A stretch of DNA of 15,573 nt from JBBRGG01 sp038240875 (GCA_038240875.1 JBBRGG010000060.1:1-15573); one strand, 5' to 3'. Shown: positions 1 through 7,972, counted from the first letter of the stretch. The notes: a model not told the origin generated them from the letters alone. Program-made: numbers and translations.

Positions 1-751
1 ACGGCGCGGGCTTAGCTTCTGGCTTAGCTTCTGGCTTAGCTTCCGCGGGCGCACCAACCGGCTGGCGCGGGCGAAGGGTCGGGCGATCTGAAACAGCAAG
101 ATCCGGCGTGGGCTCGATCATGGGTGGCGAGCCCGTCGCGCTCAGTGTGCCTTTGCCTGCGAAGCTGACCGAGTGATCAACCCAGCCCGCGTCGTAGAGG
201 GTACGGGCGAAAGGGCCTTGTGCTACATAGCGAACATCGCCAGAGATTGAATAGTTTGCGCCTTCGGGGAAAGGCTCGCCAACATACGCCGCGGGGATAC
301 GCAGGCGTCGAGTAGTAAATCGCGCGAGGGTTGCTTCGCCAGCACGGCGGGCCTCAAACGTGCGCCCATTCACGACCGCTGTGAAGGTGATGTCGCGGAG
401 CGGGAGTGGATCTTGGGATTCGTTGATGCCTTCGATGTAAAAGGCGACGACGGATGCGGGCTGTGCCGATGCCGCGGCGGTGCCGGGTTGCGAAAGGACT
501 GCCGCATCGGTAGTAGTTGCATCTTCGATTCGCGCATCAAGAACACGGAAACTAGGCGCGCCATTTCCTCTGCTGCACGCGGCGAGGGATGCCCCTGCTA
601 CAAGCGCGATGAAGCTTCCCAGCAACGCGCGCGCAATAGCCGATCTGGTCGCGGCTGGTCGTGGTGCTACTTGGTGCAAAGTAGCTTGACCCTGCGCGAA
701 TGGGTGTGCGGCCTGAAAGAAATAGGAGTAAGTTTGTTGGCGAGTTTCCAT
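1..751 (-). CDS. Lipoprotein with LEA14/WHy-like domain (3' end off left edge)
   Basis: The reading frame is open from an ATG at 751 to the left edge, giving 250 residues with no stop seen. Residues about 41-58 form a hydrophobic signal segment that ends in the lipobox LAAC, with Cys59 as the expected lipidated residue, so the protein should be anchored in a membrane and face the periplasm. Residues about 66-205 read like a LEA type 2 / WHy (LEA14-like) beta-sandwich: an alternating hydrophobic strand pattern, the stretch PLPLRDITFTAVVNGRTF, and a later strand pair ending in SFAGKGTL. The tail is Pro/Ala/Lys-rich and contains three AEAKP-like repeats. The membrane-protein gene lies 86 bases upstream on the same strand, so co-transcription is plausible. 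No Shine-Dalgarno sequence precedes the ATG, and the signal segment begins unusually late, so the true start may be further downstream (for example a TTG). The lipoprotein call is fairly firm; the LEA/WHy call rests on pattern only and no function is assigned. Confidence 0.7.
   Translation of the reverse strand, partial: METRQQTYSYFFQAAHPFAQGQATLHQVAPRPAATRSAIARALLGSFIALVAGASLAACSRGNGAPSFRVLDARIEDATTTDAAVLSQPGTAAASAQPASVVAFYIEGINESQDPLPLRDITFTAVVNGRTFEARRAGEATLARFTTRRLRIPAAYVGEPFPEGANYSISGDVRYVAQGPFARTLYDAGWVDHSVSFAGKGTLSATGSPPMIEPTPDLAVSDRPTLRPRQPVGAPAEAKPEAKPEAKPAP
11..45. repeat. 12-bp tandem repeat, about 3 copies, in lipoprotein tail
   Basis: The unit CTTAGCTTCTGG occurs at 11-22 and 23-34, followed by a partial third copy at 35-45. 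On the minus strand it codes for repeated EAKP in the Pro/Lys-rich tail of the lipoprotein. The copies are identical over two full units, which suggests recent replication slippage in frame. Confidence 0.85.
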
Positions 752-837
752 GCGTGACGCAGTGTACACGCCTATTTGCACGGAACACGCGCTCCATGGT
801 ACGCCACTCAGCGGCGGTGTTGGTCCGTCCGCTGCGC

Positions 838-1395
838 TTAGGGCTTGCTATCCCAATGAACCCAGGTATCGCATTGAAAAGCGCCTGAAGAAAGAGCGGC
901 ATATTGCGGGGTGAGTTCCCCTAAGCCTTGGGAATAGCTTTGCCAGTGGATGCATAAAGCGGTCATCACGGCAAGTGCGGCCCAGGAGCCAAGTTCGGCA
1001 ACGCGCGCCGTTCGAAGGCGCACGAGCAGTGCGCAGCCAACAAAGATGGATGCGCCTTTAAAGAGTATAAGTATTTCGGGAGATTGAGCTCGCATGACTT
1101 CACGTGCAATAGGGTTTGACTCAAAGATCCCGATCATTCGAGCGTGTTCCAAGGTCATAAAGAGGTCGCCCAGGCACATTAAAGCGACGCACAAAACTAT
1201 CCATATGACACGTCGGCCACGCTGCTGCGGTGTGGTTACAAGATCTAGCTCGCGTCGAAAGCTTCTGAAGCATAACGCACGCAAGTGGTTGAGCGTAATG
1301 CGTGGTGATGGCAACTTGGCCGCTTGATGCGAAGGTAGAGGGCTACTTTGCGCATCCCTGATGCCGCCGAGGGAGTGTGCCATAAGAGATGTCAT
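838..1395 (-). CDS. Three-helix membrane protein, DUF5658-like
   Basis: This frame encodes a 185-residue protein if it starts at the ATG at 1395. Three hydrophobic segments lie at about residues 63-82, 107-125 and 134-151. The first helix carries GDLFMTLEH and is followed by FESNP (residues 91-95). That spacing, an Asp and Thr in helix 1 and then a Glu-x-Asn-Pro, resembles small DUF5658 membrane proteins, which have no known function. Residues 1-60 are polar and basic and probably cytoplasmic. The frame stays open upstream to an ATG at 1593, but that part overlaps a small ORF with a much better ribosome binding site, and ATG 1395 overlaps that ORF's stop as ATGA. I therefore prefer 1395 with translational coupling. 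No Shine-Dalgarno is visible before 1395, which fits coupling. ATG 1383 is another possible start. Confidence 0.7.
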   Translation of the reverse strand: MTSLMAHSLGGIRDAQSSPLPSHQAAKLPSPRITLNHLRALCFRSFRRELDLVTTPQQRGRRVIWIVLCVALMCLGDLFMTLEHARMIGIFESNPIAREVMRAQSPEILILFKGASIFVGCALLVRLRTARVAELGSWAALAVMTALCIHWQSYSQGLGELTPQYAALSSGAFQCDTWVHWDSKP

Positions 1396-1532
1396 CGGCC
1401 AAAGGAAGAGACGGCTTTGGCGATGTTGACCAATAAGTCGAGAATAGACTGTTGGATAGAGGGCACCGAATCGGTTGTCGGGCGTAGGAAGAGTGATGAT
1501 TGGTGCTGTGGGTAGCGCGAACTGTGCGACAT
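1392..1532 (-). CDS. Small ORF (46 aa), translationally coupled to the membrane protein
   Basis: The ATG at 1532 follows AAGGA at 1540-1544 with a 7-base spacer, one of the better ribosome binding sites in the window. The ORF ends in TGA at 1392-1394, overlapping the ATG of the downstream membrane protein as ATGA. The peptide is polar for its first 25 residues and then has a likely amphipathic helix, about residues 26-44 (IQQSILDLLVNIAKAVSSF). I do not recognise it. It could be a small cytoplasmic or membrane-surface protein, or a leader whose translation sets expression of the next gene. The evidence is the ribosome binding site and the overlap only; the peptide itself shows no conserved motif. 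Confidence 0.45.
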   Translation of the reverse strand: MSHSSRYPQHQSSLFLRPTTDSVPSIQQSILDLLVNIAKAVSSFGR

Positions 1533-1539
1533 GATTGAT

Positions 1540-1544
1540 TCCTT
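1540..1544 (-). promoter_or_regulatory. Ribosome binding site of the 46-aa ORF
   Basis: AAGGA on the minus strand lies 7 bases before the ATG at 1532. It favours this start over the longer membrane-protein frame that begins at 1593 in a different phase. Confidence 0.55.
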
Positions 1545-1648
1545 TTTTTGGGACGTTTGTGTGTTCTCGCGTGTAGATGTTGGATGCGAGCACATAACGA
1601 ACAGAAGACGAGTAATTCAGACCTGCTTTGATCGATGCCCAGGCGACC

Positions 1649-1653
1649 GGAGG
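1649..1653 (+). promoter_or_regulatory. Strong ribosome binding site that fixes the propeller protein start
   Basis: GGAGG ends 7 bases before the ATG at 1661. The frame also contains an in-frame TTG at 1628, but nothing like a Shine-Dalgarno precedes it. The ATG also gives a more usual signal peptide length. Confidence 0.8.
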
Positions 1654-1660
1654 ATCCGCG

Positions 1661-4600
1661 ATGGACGAGCAGAAAGCGGCAAGTTCGACGTTCGCAGCTG
1701 GACGCGCGCGCGGTTTACCTGCACGCGGGTTTGCAGCGTGGGCACTGGTAGCCGTGTGCGGGTTGGCGTGCGTTATGGGTACGCCGAGCGCGGCGCTGGC
1801 TCAATTTGGAAGAGCCGTGAATCCTGATCAGTCGGTGACGGCGGAAGACGCGCTGATCCGCGTGCGCGAGCTAGGCGAAGCTGGGAACACCGGCGAAGCG
1901 CTTCGCGTGCTTCAACAACTCCTCGAAGTTGAGGGTGACAAGATGGTCCTGGCAAAGCTGGGCCCGGGTCTGTATGAGCCGGTGCGTGAATCGTGCCACC
2001 GGTTGCTGCGAGAATGGCCCGAGTTGCTCGCGCGGTATCGCGTGACTGAAGCAGAGAATGCCAATAGACTGCTCGCAGAAGGCGCGCACGCGCGGGTTGA
2101 GCGGTCGCGCTTCATGACCGAGCAAGGCTTTGAAGCGTCGCTGCGCGTGGCTTTAGAGAGGTACAACGCGGGTGATTTTGAGGGCGCTCGACTCGCGCTG
2201 GTTCGACTTGAATCACATCCAGACGCCGCAGGACCCAAGGCTATAGACGCAGCGAAACAAGCTCTCGCGGTCGCTCGGCAACTAGACCGCGCGCGCGTAC
2301 AAGCGTGGGCTGATGCGTACGCAGCCCGCGCAGAGCTATTGCCCGAGGCGATAAAGTTACCTATGAAGCGGGTGCCCGACGCGAGCAGGTCGATGGGCGT
2401 TGGCGTGCTGATGCAACAGGTTTCGTTGGACCCGCTTGGCGTGCCGACAAGGCCACTTAATAGCGTTTCGCCGAGCGACGATGCCTTGGCCGAGGCCTTT
2501 GCGGAGCTTGATTCGGCTGAGGATGAAAGTAGAGCGAGAGGTAACGGCGCGAGAGGTAATGGCGCAGGTCAAGGTCTCAATGATCTAGACGCAGGCGACA
2601 TGCTCGAAGAATCACTGGACACTTCCTCATCGCCGATGTTGCCCGCAAGCGCGAACGGCCTGGTAGTCGTCAGCGATGGGTTTGCGGTGGCATGCCTTGA
2701 TGCGGCGACATTGACGGTGCGGTGGCGGATCGCGCCGCCTTCGGTAGGAAGCGTTGCCTTTGAGCCGGACCAAGAGGCCTGGGGCATGCCAATGATGGGT
2801 CGCACGACGGATCCCACGGCGTCGGTGAGCATCGGTGGCGGGGTTGTCGTTGTCGCAACTGGAGACGCTACCGAAGATCTTCGTACCGCGACGCGAACGG
2901 TGCACGGGATCGATCTTTCGAGTGGTCGCGTGCTGTGGAGCATTTCGCCCAGCGCAATCGACGCGAACCTGCGTGGTTTTGACATTGCCGGACCAATCTT
3001 GATCGATGGCGGGCTCGCGATCGTGAGCCTGAATCGATCGGGGATAATGCGGCGCGAGAGCGAGCTGTACATTGCCGGGCTTGATCTCTTTACCGGCGCG
3101 ACGGCGTGGGTTCGTCGCGTAGGCAGCGTGGGCGTGCAGCCTTGGATTCGGCAGGAAGCAAGGCCCGAATCCGCGCTCGTTCACGAAGGGGTTGTGTACC
3201 GCGGGGATGACATGGGCGTGCTGGGCGCGTTCGAGGCCTCAACCGGAAGGCCACGATGGGTTCGTCAACTTTCGACTGCTAGGATCGAGGACTTGCAGTT
3301 CCGGATGCCCAACGCGGGCGTGCGCGGATATGAGCTTGCAACGCCGATCGCCGTCGATGATGTCGTGTTGTACCTCGACAGCGTGGGCAATCGGATCATT
3401 CGCGTTGAAGCAAGCACAGGACAGATCGTTTCGACGCGCGACGCGTCGGCATTTGGTGACCCGCGATACATGGTGCGTTTGGGTGAGTGGTTGTGTGTCG
3501 TGGGGCAAGCGCAAGTTGCGTTCGTAAAGTTGGCCGAGTTTGACACCGGCAGGATTCGGCTTTCGCCGCGCTATGACACGCCGGGAATCATCGGTCGCTG
3601 CATCGCCGCGGGAGACCGCTTGCTCGTACCGATCCAAGGCGGGTTGGCTGTGCTCGATCCGGCAAACCCGACGAAAGAATCACTCGAAAGAGAAACCAAA
3701 GGCGCGAACTCGACAGCAGGCTCAAACGCCGACACACTGGCTCAAAGAAACAACAAGGCTGGCGGCAATCGCGATACATCTTCTAATTTCATCCGGCTCG
3801 TACGCCCAGGCAATCCTTTGGTAGTTGCGCTGCCGGGTAATACTTCAACCCTTGTCGTCGCCGAGCGGCAACTCATCTCGAGCTATCTGCGATGGGATCG
3901 AGCACAAGAATTACTCGCTGCGCGAGCGGCGGCGGACGCGAACAACCCAGTGCCCTTGCTCACCATGATCGAGCTCGGCTCGCGCGCGGGCAGGTCCCAG
4001 GATGTGCCTGGGCTTGCCGAGCGGGTACTCACGCTGGTTGATAAGGATCCGCTTTCACTTGAGTGCACAAACGCCAGAACAAAGCTCTTTGATTTGCTCG
4101 CAACGATGACTCGCCGAGCGATTCGCGCGTGGCATTCGGGTGGTGAACTAGGTTCTGTTGGCAGCCGCACAGGCGAAACTAAAACCGGCACAAACCGTAC
4201 CCCGCTGACTGCGCCATCTGGTACTAAACAAGGCAACACGCCCGGCACCCTGGCCCCAGAACTCTTCGCGCGGATTCTCTCGAGCCTGGGCCGCAGCGCC
4301 GAAACCCCTGCTCAACAAGTTGAGCACGCCTTGGCTCTTGCGTGGTTGCACGAGATTGACCGCAAGCCCGGAGAAGCTATCGAGGCGTATCAGTCCATCC
4401 TGAGCGATTCTGCTTTGTCGCGTGTTGAGATAATCTCCGAAGAGCGTTCCGATGTAGCACGAATCACAGCACCAGTCACCAGCATTGCCCAAGCAGGTCC
4501 TGAAGCATCACGCCGAATTCTTTCACTCTTAGGGCGCGTCGGGATCGGTGCGTACGTGGCATTTGATGACGAAGCCGCACGAGTGATTGAGTCGATCTCG

Positions 4601-6706
4601 AACACCCCAGAAGCACTCGAAGCATTCGCCGAGCGATACCCAGGTTCCAAATCGGCACTAGACGCATTGTTGCGAGCGGTAGAGTTACGCGACGCTACGC
4701 GTGCATCGAGCGGCTTTGCAGCGGCGGTGCGCGGACTCGAGCTCAGCCGTGCTCAGGCCAACGCGGCTCGCGACGACGCGTGGGAATCCACAAGCATCTT
4801 CGTAGCACGCGTGCTCGAAAGCCTTGAACCAACCAGGCCCGAAGCCGCATTGCGGCTGGCGCGATGGGCACAATTCGAGCGGCCAGGGCTTGTGCTCTTG
4901 GCGAATCGCGCGAGTATCGGTGCACCGCAACAGCCAATTTCAATGGCTGTCGAACGGCTTTCGCGTACGGTTTGGGCGAAGGGTGAGCAAGGCGTGCAGC
5001 CAATCATCGGCGCGTCGCTCGCGCAGGTGGCCCTGCCAATGGAAGGGTGGGTGCTCTCGCGGGCGATGATTCGCGAACACGCGCAGTCGAGCAACGAGTG
5101 CGTGGCGATGCTGTCGCGAAGCACGCGGACCATCAGCGTAATGAGTCGCGATCTCATAGGCAACAGGTTTGTACCGCTGTGGACGCGGGAATATGAAGGT
5201 GCCGCGCCTGTGCCGATTTTGATCACCGCAGAATCGACACTTTTGTATTGGGGCAATCCACAAAAAGCGGCAGGGACTGATAGCGCAACGGGTTTGGCAG
5301 GAACCGTCGGCGCGAATAAGGCGATTGATACGAACGATCTAAACAACTCTGGCAACACTGGCGACACAGAAGAAACTGAGAGCACTGGGGTAATGGGCGA
5401 TGGCAGCGGCAGCATTGAGTGCATCGATTCGTCGACGGGCCTTACCAAATGGAAAGTGCCCGCGAGCGCACTGAGCGATGTACTCGATACCTCGTTGCTG
5501 CGTCCAGGTGCGCGCGAGCAGATGGCCACACCCATGGACGGGCAAGTGCGCGGGATGGACGTGCTGATGGCGGTTGCCGGTAGACCAAGTAGTTCGCTAA
5601 AAAGTTTAGTTGGCAATCCGGTTGGCAATTTGGTTGGCATCAATACAGGCCAGACGCAAACAGCCTCGTTGTTGAGCACCCAGTTGCTCTGGGTTGTTCG
5701 TCGCGATGGGCGCTACATCGCAATCGACACGAACACCGGCCTGGCCGCCTTGCGTGGCGAGCTTGGAATCACAAATGTCTACGACGTTTCTGCTGGTGGA
5801 AATAGTGAATCTGGATTTGCAATCGCCTTCGCTGGCGCGCGCGCAAGGTCGGGCTCGTTGGTGTTGCAGCCTCGCATTGAAGTGCTCGATGCAATTACCG
5901 GTACGCGGCTTGCAATCGTTCAATCCGCCATAGCAGCAGCCGATCCGAACCAACCACAAAGCCTACCACTAGGCCTGCCCGATCCTGAAGACCAGCCAAC
6001 AAGCCCGACCGCTCCGATCCGCATTCGCGATATGCCGATGGGTGATCACGCACGCTTTGTTCGTGTACTCCCAAATTGCGACGTGCTCATCGGTTCTGCC
6101 GGTGGGCTCGCACGGCTCACGCCAACGAGAACCGAATCAAGCTCGTACAAAATTTCCTGGAACGCGGACGAAGAATCAGCTCGCGCACTCGTCGGCGCAT
6201 GGATCAGCACCGATGACAGCGTGCTCGTCGCGATCGATGGCGTGTACAACGCTACAACCCTTAACGCCAAAACCGGCTTGCGAACCGCGACACAACCCGA
6301 GACCACGGGGCGATTGGGGCTGCCCTTGCAAGTTCGCGCACTTACGCAGCGTGCGCAAAGCAGCAATAGCAATAGCATCGTGCTCGCGTCGCCCAATGGC
6401 TTGCTCGTGATCGGCGCAGAAGGCGTGGTCATCGGTGCTGACGGGATTATTCCGCGAGGCAATCTCGCGGTGCCCGCGATTGGACATGCATTTGCCGTGT
6501 GCGTGCAGGCGACGCCTACAGAGCGACCGGGCGAAAACGCGATGCTGCGTCGAGCCGAGGTGTCGGTGCTCGACATGCCTCACGCGCGGATCGTGACGCG
6601 AACCACAATTGCCGTGCCGGATCAGGTTGGCGAGGTCGCACTCGTTGATGACACGGTACTTATCACCGCAGGCGAATCAACGCTCGTAGTCGACGCGCCC
6701 CGGTAA
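1661..6706 (+). CDS. Giant exported protein with two PQQ-like beta-propellers
   Basis: From the ATG at 1661 this encodes 1681 residues. Residues 1-47 are a signal peptide: a basic start, a hydrophobic core AAWALVAVCGLACVMG and an ALA cleavage site before QFGRA. Residues about 58-200 are alpha-helical, TPR-like. A PQQ-like beta-propeller follows at about 330-670, with blades that end in the usual Gly-x-x-x-Trp turns (TVRWRIAPP, GRVLWSIS, GATAWVRR, GRPRWVRQ). Residues about 740-1110 are again helical and TPR-like (LHEIDRKPGEAIEAYQSIL). A second, weaker propeller occupies about 1130-1681 (GLTKWKVPAS, DGRYIAIDTNTG). Disordered inserts rich in Gly, Asn, Ser and Thr separate the parts. The family includes BamB-like scaffolds and PQQ enzymes; I see no PQQ dehydrogenase active-site signature, so a periplasmic scaffold or interaction role is an inference. 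The gene stands alone, divergent from the membrane-protein operon. Confidence 0.85.
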   Translation: MDEQKAASSTFAAGRARGLPARGFAAWALVAVCGLACVMGTPSAALAQFGRAVNPDQSVTAEDALIRVRELGEAGNTGEALRVLQQLLEVEGDKMVLAKLGPGLYEPVRESCHRLLREWPELLARYRVTEAENANRLLAEGAHARVERSRFMTEQGFEASLRVALERYNAGDFEGARLALVRLESHPDAAGPKAIDAAKQALAVARQLDRARVQAWADAYAARAELLPEAIKLPMKRVPDASRSMGVGVLMQQVSLDPLGVPTRPLNSVSPSDDALAEAFAELDSAEDESRARGNGARGNGAGQGLNDLDAGDMLEESLDTSSSPMLPASANGLVVVSDGFAVACLDAATLTVRWRIAPPSVGSVAFEPDQEAWGMPMMGRTTDPTASVSIGGGVVVVATGDATEDLRTATRTVHGIDLSSGRVLWSISPSAIDANLRGFDIAGPILIDGGLAIVSLNRSGIMRRESELYIAGLDLFTGATAWVRRVGSVGVQPWIRQEARPESALVHEGVVYRGDDMGVLGAFEASTGRPRWVRQLSTARIEDLQFRMPNAGVRGYELATPIAVDDVVLYLDSVGNRIIRVEASTGQIVSTRDASAFGDPRYMVRLGEWLCVVGQAQVAFVKLAEFDTGRIRLSPRYDTPGIIGRCIAAGDRLLVPIQGGLAVLDPANPTKESLERETKGANSTAGSNADTLAQRNNKAGGNRDTSSNFIRLVRPGNPLVVALPGNTSTLVVAERQLISSYLRWDRAQELLAARAAADANNPVPLLTMIELGSRAGRSQDVPGLAERVLTLVDKDPLSLECTNARTKLFDLLATMTRRAIRAWHSGGELGSVGSRTGETKTGTNRTPLTAPSGTKQGNTPGTLAPELFARILSSLGRSAETPAQQVEHALALAWLHEIDRKPGEAIEAYQSILSDSALSRVEIISEERSDVARITAPVTSIAQAGPEASRRILSLLGRVGIGAYVAFDDEAARVIESISNTPEALEAFAERYPGSKSALDALLRAVELRDATRASSGFAAAVRGLELSRAQANAARDDAWESTSIFVARVLESLEPTRPEAALRLARWAQFERPGLVLLANRASIGAPQQPISMAVERLSRTVWAKGEQGVQPIIGASLAQVALPMEGWVLSRAMIREHAQSSNECVAMLSRSTRTISVMSRDLIGNRFVPLWTREYEGAAPVPILITAESTLLYWGNPQKAAGTDSATGLAGTVGANKAIDTNDLNNSGNTGDTEETESTGVMGDGSGSIECIDSSTGLTKWKVPASALSDVLDTSLLRPGAREQMATPMDGQVRGMDVLMAVAGRPSSSLKSLVGNPVGNLVGINTGQTQTASLLSTQLLWVVRRDGRYIAIDTNTGLAALRGELGITNVYDVSAGGNSESGFAIAFAGARARSGSLVLQPRIEVLDAITGTRLAIVQSAIAAADPNQPQSLPLGLPDPEDQPTSPTAPIRIRDMPMGDHARFVRVLPNCDVLIGSAGGLARLTPTRTESSSYKISWNADEESARALVGAWISTDDSVLVAIDGVYNATTLNAKTGLRTATQPETTGRLGLPLQVRALTQRAQSSNSNSIVLASPNGLLVIGAEGVVIGADGIIPRGNLAVPAIGHAFAVCVQATPTERPGENAMLRRAEVSVLDMPHARIVTRTTIAVPDQVGEVALVDDTVLITAGESTLVVDAPR
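2535..2564. repeat. 15-bp direct repeat inside the propeller gene
   Basis: Two adjacent 15-bp copies, at 2535-2549 and 2550-2564, differ at one base (CGAGAGGTAACGGCG and a T variant). They code for RGNGA twice, in the disordered linker before the first propeller. Confidence 0.8.
5608..5643. repeat. 12-bp tandem repeat, 3 imperfect copies, in the propeller gene
   Basis: Three imperfect copies built on AGTTGGCAATCC and GGTTGGCAATTT lie end to end. They code for LVGNPVGNLVGI, in an insert of the second propeller region. Confidence 0.7.
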
Positions 6707-6773
6707 CGCGGCGTGCGCACACGCAGCGACCTTGTTTCTGCGACCCAAATCCTCGATCGCAGCCCAAATGACA

Positions 6774-6803
6774 ACGAGCCCAAGTTTGTTCCCTCGGGCT
6801 CGT
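6774..6803. terminator. GC-rich hairpin between convergent genes
   Basis: ACGAGCCC at 6774-6781 pairs perfectly with GGGCTCGT at 6796-6803, an 8-bp stem with a 14-base loop. It lies 68 bases after the propeller stop and in the tail of the converging PEP-CTERM-like gene. There is no T-run directly after the stem on either strand, so it may act as a weak, Rho-assisted or bidirectional terminator. The structure is seen directly; the function is inferred. Confidence 0.45.
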
Positions 6804-6814
6804 GTGCGAATGTG

Positions 6815-6828
6815 CTAATTTAAATTAG
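6815..6828. other. Perfect 14-bp AT-rich palindrome
   Basis: CTAATTTAAATTAG is its own reverse complement and is followed by GTTTATTTAG. It sits 11 bases beyond the GC hairpin and 48 bases from the stop of the convergent gene. It could be part of a terminator region or a protein binding site. A palindrome without a loop is a poor hairpin, so I leave the role open. Confidence 0.4.
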
Positions 6829-6876
6829 TTTATTTAGTACGTACAGTTCGAAAGGCCAGCCGCCAGTTGATTCAAT

Positions 6877-7575
6877 TTATGCACGACGACGACGAGTCGC
6901 GACGAGCGTGCCCAAACCAGCCAGCGTGAGTGCGCCAGGGGTGGGGACGGTGACGGTGACCATGTCGAAGCGCCAAGTGCCGCCGGCGTATGTGCCAGTT
7001 GGGCTAGAAGCGATATACGCGGTTGTGCTGGCAGCGAACGCGGCGACGATGCGGAAGGCAAAGCTCGAGTTATTGTTCACGCCAGCAACGCTGGAGAGAT
7101 CGATGGAGCGGTTGTTGAACCAGGTGTCACCAGTGATGCCAGCAAAGGCCGCGCCGAAGTCGTTGAAGGTTGTGCCGTCGGTGGAATACTGGAACTGAGC
7201 AAAGCGACTGGCAGTATTGCTGTGACGCTGATCCCAGGAGACAATCACATTGGAAAAGCCAACCGTTGAGACGTTGAACTGAACGCCTGCAGTCTTGTTG
7301 CCTGCGCCCTGAACGGGGAACGTGGTGGTCTGAAAGCCCGAGTCATCGAGAAGTTCAGGATCAGTTGAGCCAGTGCCAGCCTGGCCGCTCGCGAAACCCG
7401 AGGTGACGCCGCCGACTGTCAAGGCAGTTCCCGCGCCCACGCTAGGAGTGTTCACGCCGGTGGCAGTGTTGGCATCGCCAACCGTGCTGTTGAAATTCCA
7501 CTGGCTGAGGATAACGCTTGCGTTAGCGGCGGCGCCAGCGCAAACAACAACGAGCAAAGCTGCAGCAATCTTCAT
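6877..7575 (-). CDS. Secreted protein with PEP-CTERM-like sorting tail
   Basis: The start at 7575 follows GAGGAGA with good spacing and begins a typical signal peptide, MKIAAALLVVVCAGAAANA, giving 232 residues. The frame extends upstream to 7656, but that part has no ribosome binding site. The body (about 20-205) is rich in Gly, Thr, Ser, Asn and Phe with beta-strand alternation (VIVSWDQRHSNTASRFAQFQ, STDGTTFNDFG), like many secreted PEP-CTERM proteins of unknown function. Residues 210-232 form the sorting signal: VPTPGA, a hydrophobic helix LTLAGLGTLVAT, then RRRRA. This Pro-x-Pro-Gly form differs from the classic Pro-Glu-Pro triad and is typical of Phycisphaerae. Known family behaviour is recognition by an exosortase-type transpeptidase and surface or matrix delivery; no exosortase is in the window. 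It is a single gene. Confidence 0.8.
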   Translation of the reverse strand: MKIAAALLVVVCAGAAANASVILSQWNFNSTVGDANTATGVNTPSVGAGTALTVGGVTSGFASGQAGTGSTDPELLDDSGFQTTTFPVQGAGNKTAGVQFNVSTVGFSNVIVSWDQRHSNTASRFAQFQYSTDGTTFNDFGAAFAGITGDTWFNNRSIDLSSVAGVNNNSSFAFRIVAAFAASTTAYIASSPTGTYAGGTWRFDMVTVTVPTPGALTLAGLGTLVATRRRRA

Positions 7576-7582
7576 GAGTCTC

Positions 7583-7589
7583 TCTCCTC
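7583..7589 (-). promoter_or_regulatory. Ribosome binding site of the PEP-CTERM-like gene
   Basis: GAGGAGA on the minus strand, with its GGAG core 8 bases before the ATG at 7575. It decides for this start over the upstream in-frame start at 7656. Confidence 0.7.
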
Positions 7590-7734
7590 GAACGTGTATG
7601 AACAAATTCTGTCTCTCGGCCACGCCGACAAAGCGTGTAGTTAGATTCTTGCACACACTGTTTCAATGTCGCCTCAACAAATATCAATTCTCTGTTAAGC
7701 CCAACATGAAGAATGCGCTAAGCAATTTCTGGTT

Positions 7735-7765
7735 AACAAGCATCTGTCTATTTGACGGGCTTGTT
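7735..7765. other. Inverted repeat in the divergent promoter region
   Basis: AACAAGC at 7735-7741 is matched by GCTTGTT at 7759-7765, 7 bp per arm with a 17-base gap. The spacing, about two helical turns, would suit a dimeric regulator acting on one or both divergent genes. A chance match of this size is possible. Confidence 0.25.
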
Positions 7766-7972
7766 TACTAAGCCAGAGTTAAAGAACCGACACTTCGCAC
7801 GCGGATGGTGCACACCACGACGCTCGAATGCAAACGCGTGGATCTTCGGCGTGTTATTGGACGCTACGACCCTACTTCTTTGAACGATCTCTTCCACAAG
7901 CCGCAAAGTTGACCCAAAGTCACTCCCCGGATTCGTCGAAACTAGTGCGTCATTAGGACACGTAGTGCACAA

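Noticed and set aside
11..45. CRISPR-like short repeats
   Set aside because: Units are 10-15 bp, directly adjacent and without spacers; they are tandem microsatellite-like repeats, not a CRISPR array. No cas gene is present.
552..902. Minus-strand frame of 116 codons spanning the membrane-protein end and the lipoprotein start
   Set aside because: It overlaps two better genes in another phase and lacks a signal peptide, domain or ribosome binding site. The lipobox-containing frame explains the region.
1628..1660. Upstream TTG start for the propeller protein
   Set aside because: No ribosome binding site precedes it, while GGAGG stands 7 bases before the ATG at 1661.
4753..5679. Long open frame of 308 codons antisense to the propeller gene
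   Set aside because: It lies fully inside a well-supported gene, has no recognisable domain or ribosome binding site, and is the kind of antisense frame GC-rich codon use produces.
7660..7700. Possible sigma-70 promoter for the PEP-CTERM-like gene (TTGAAA, 17 bases, TAACTA on the minus strand)
   Set aside because: The -10 matches the consensus only in its first two bases; in an AT-richer stretch this is expected by chance.
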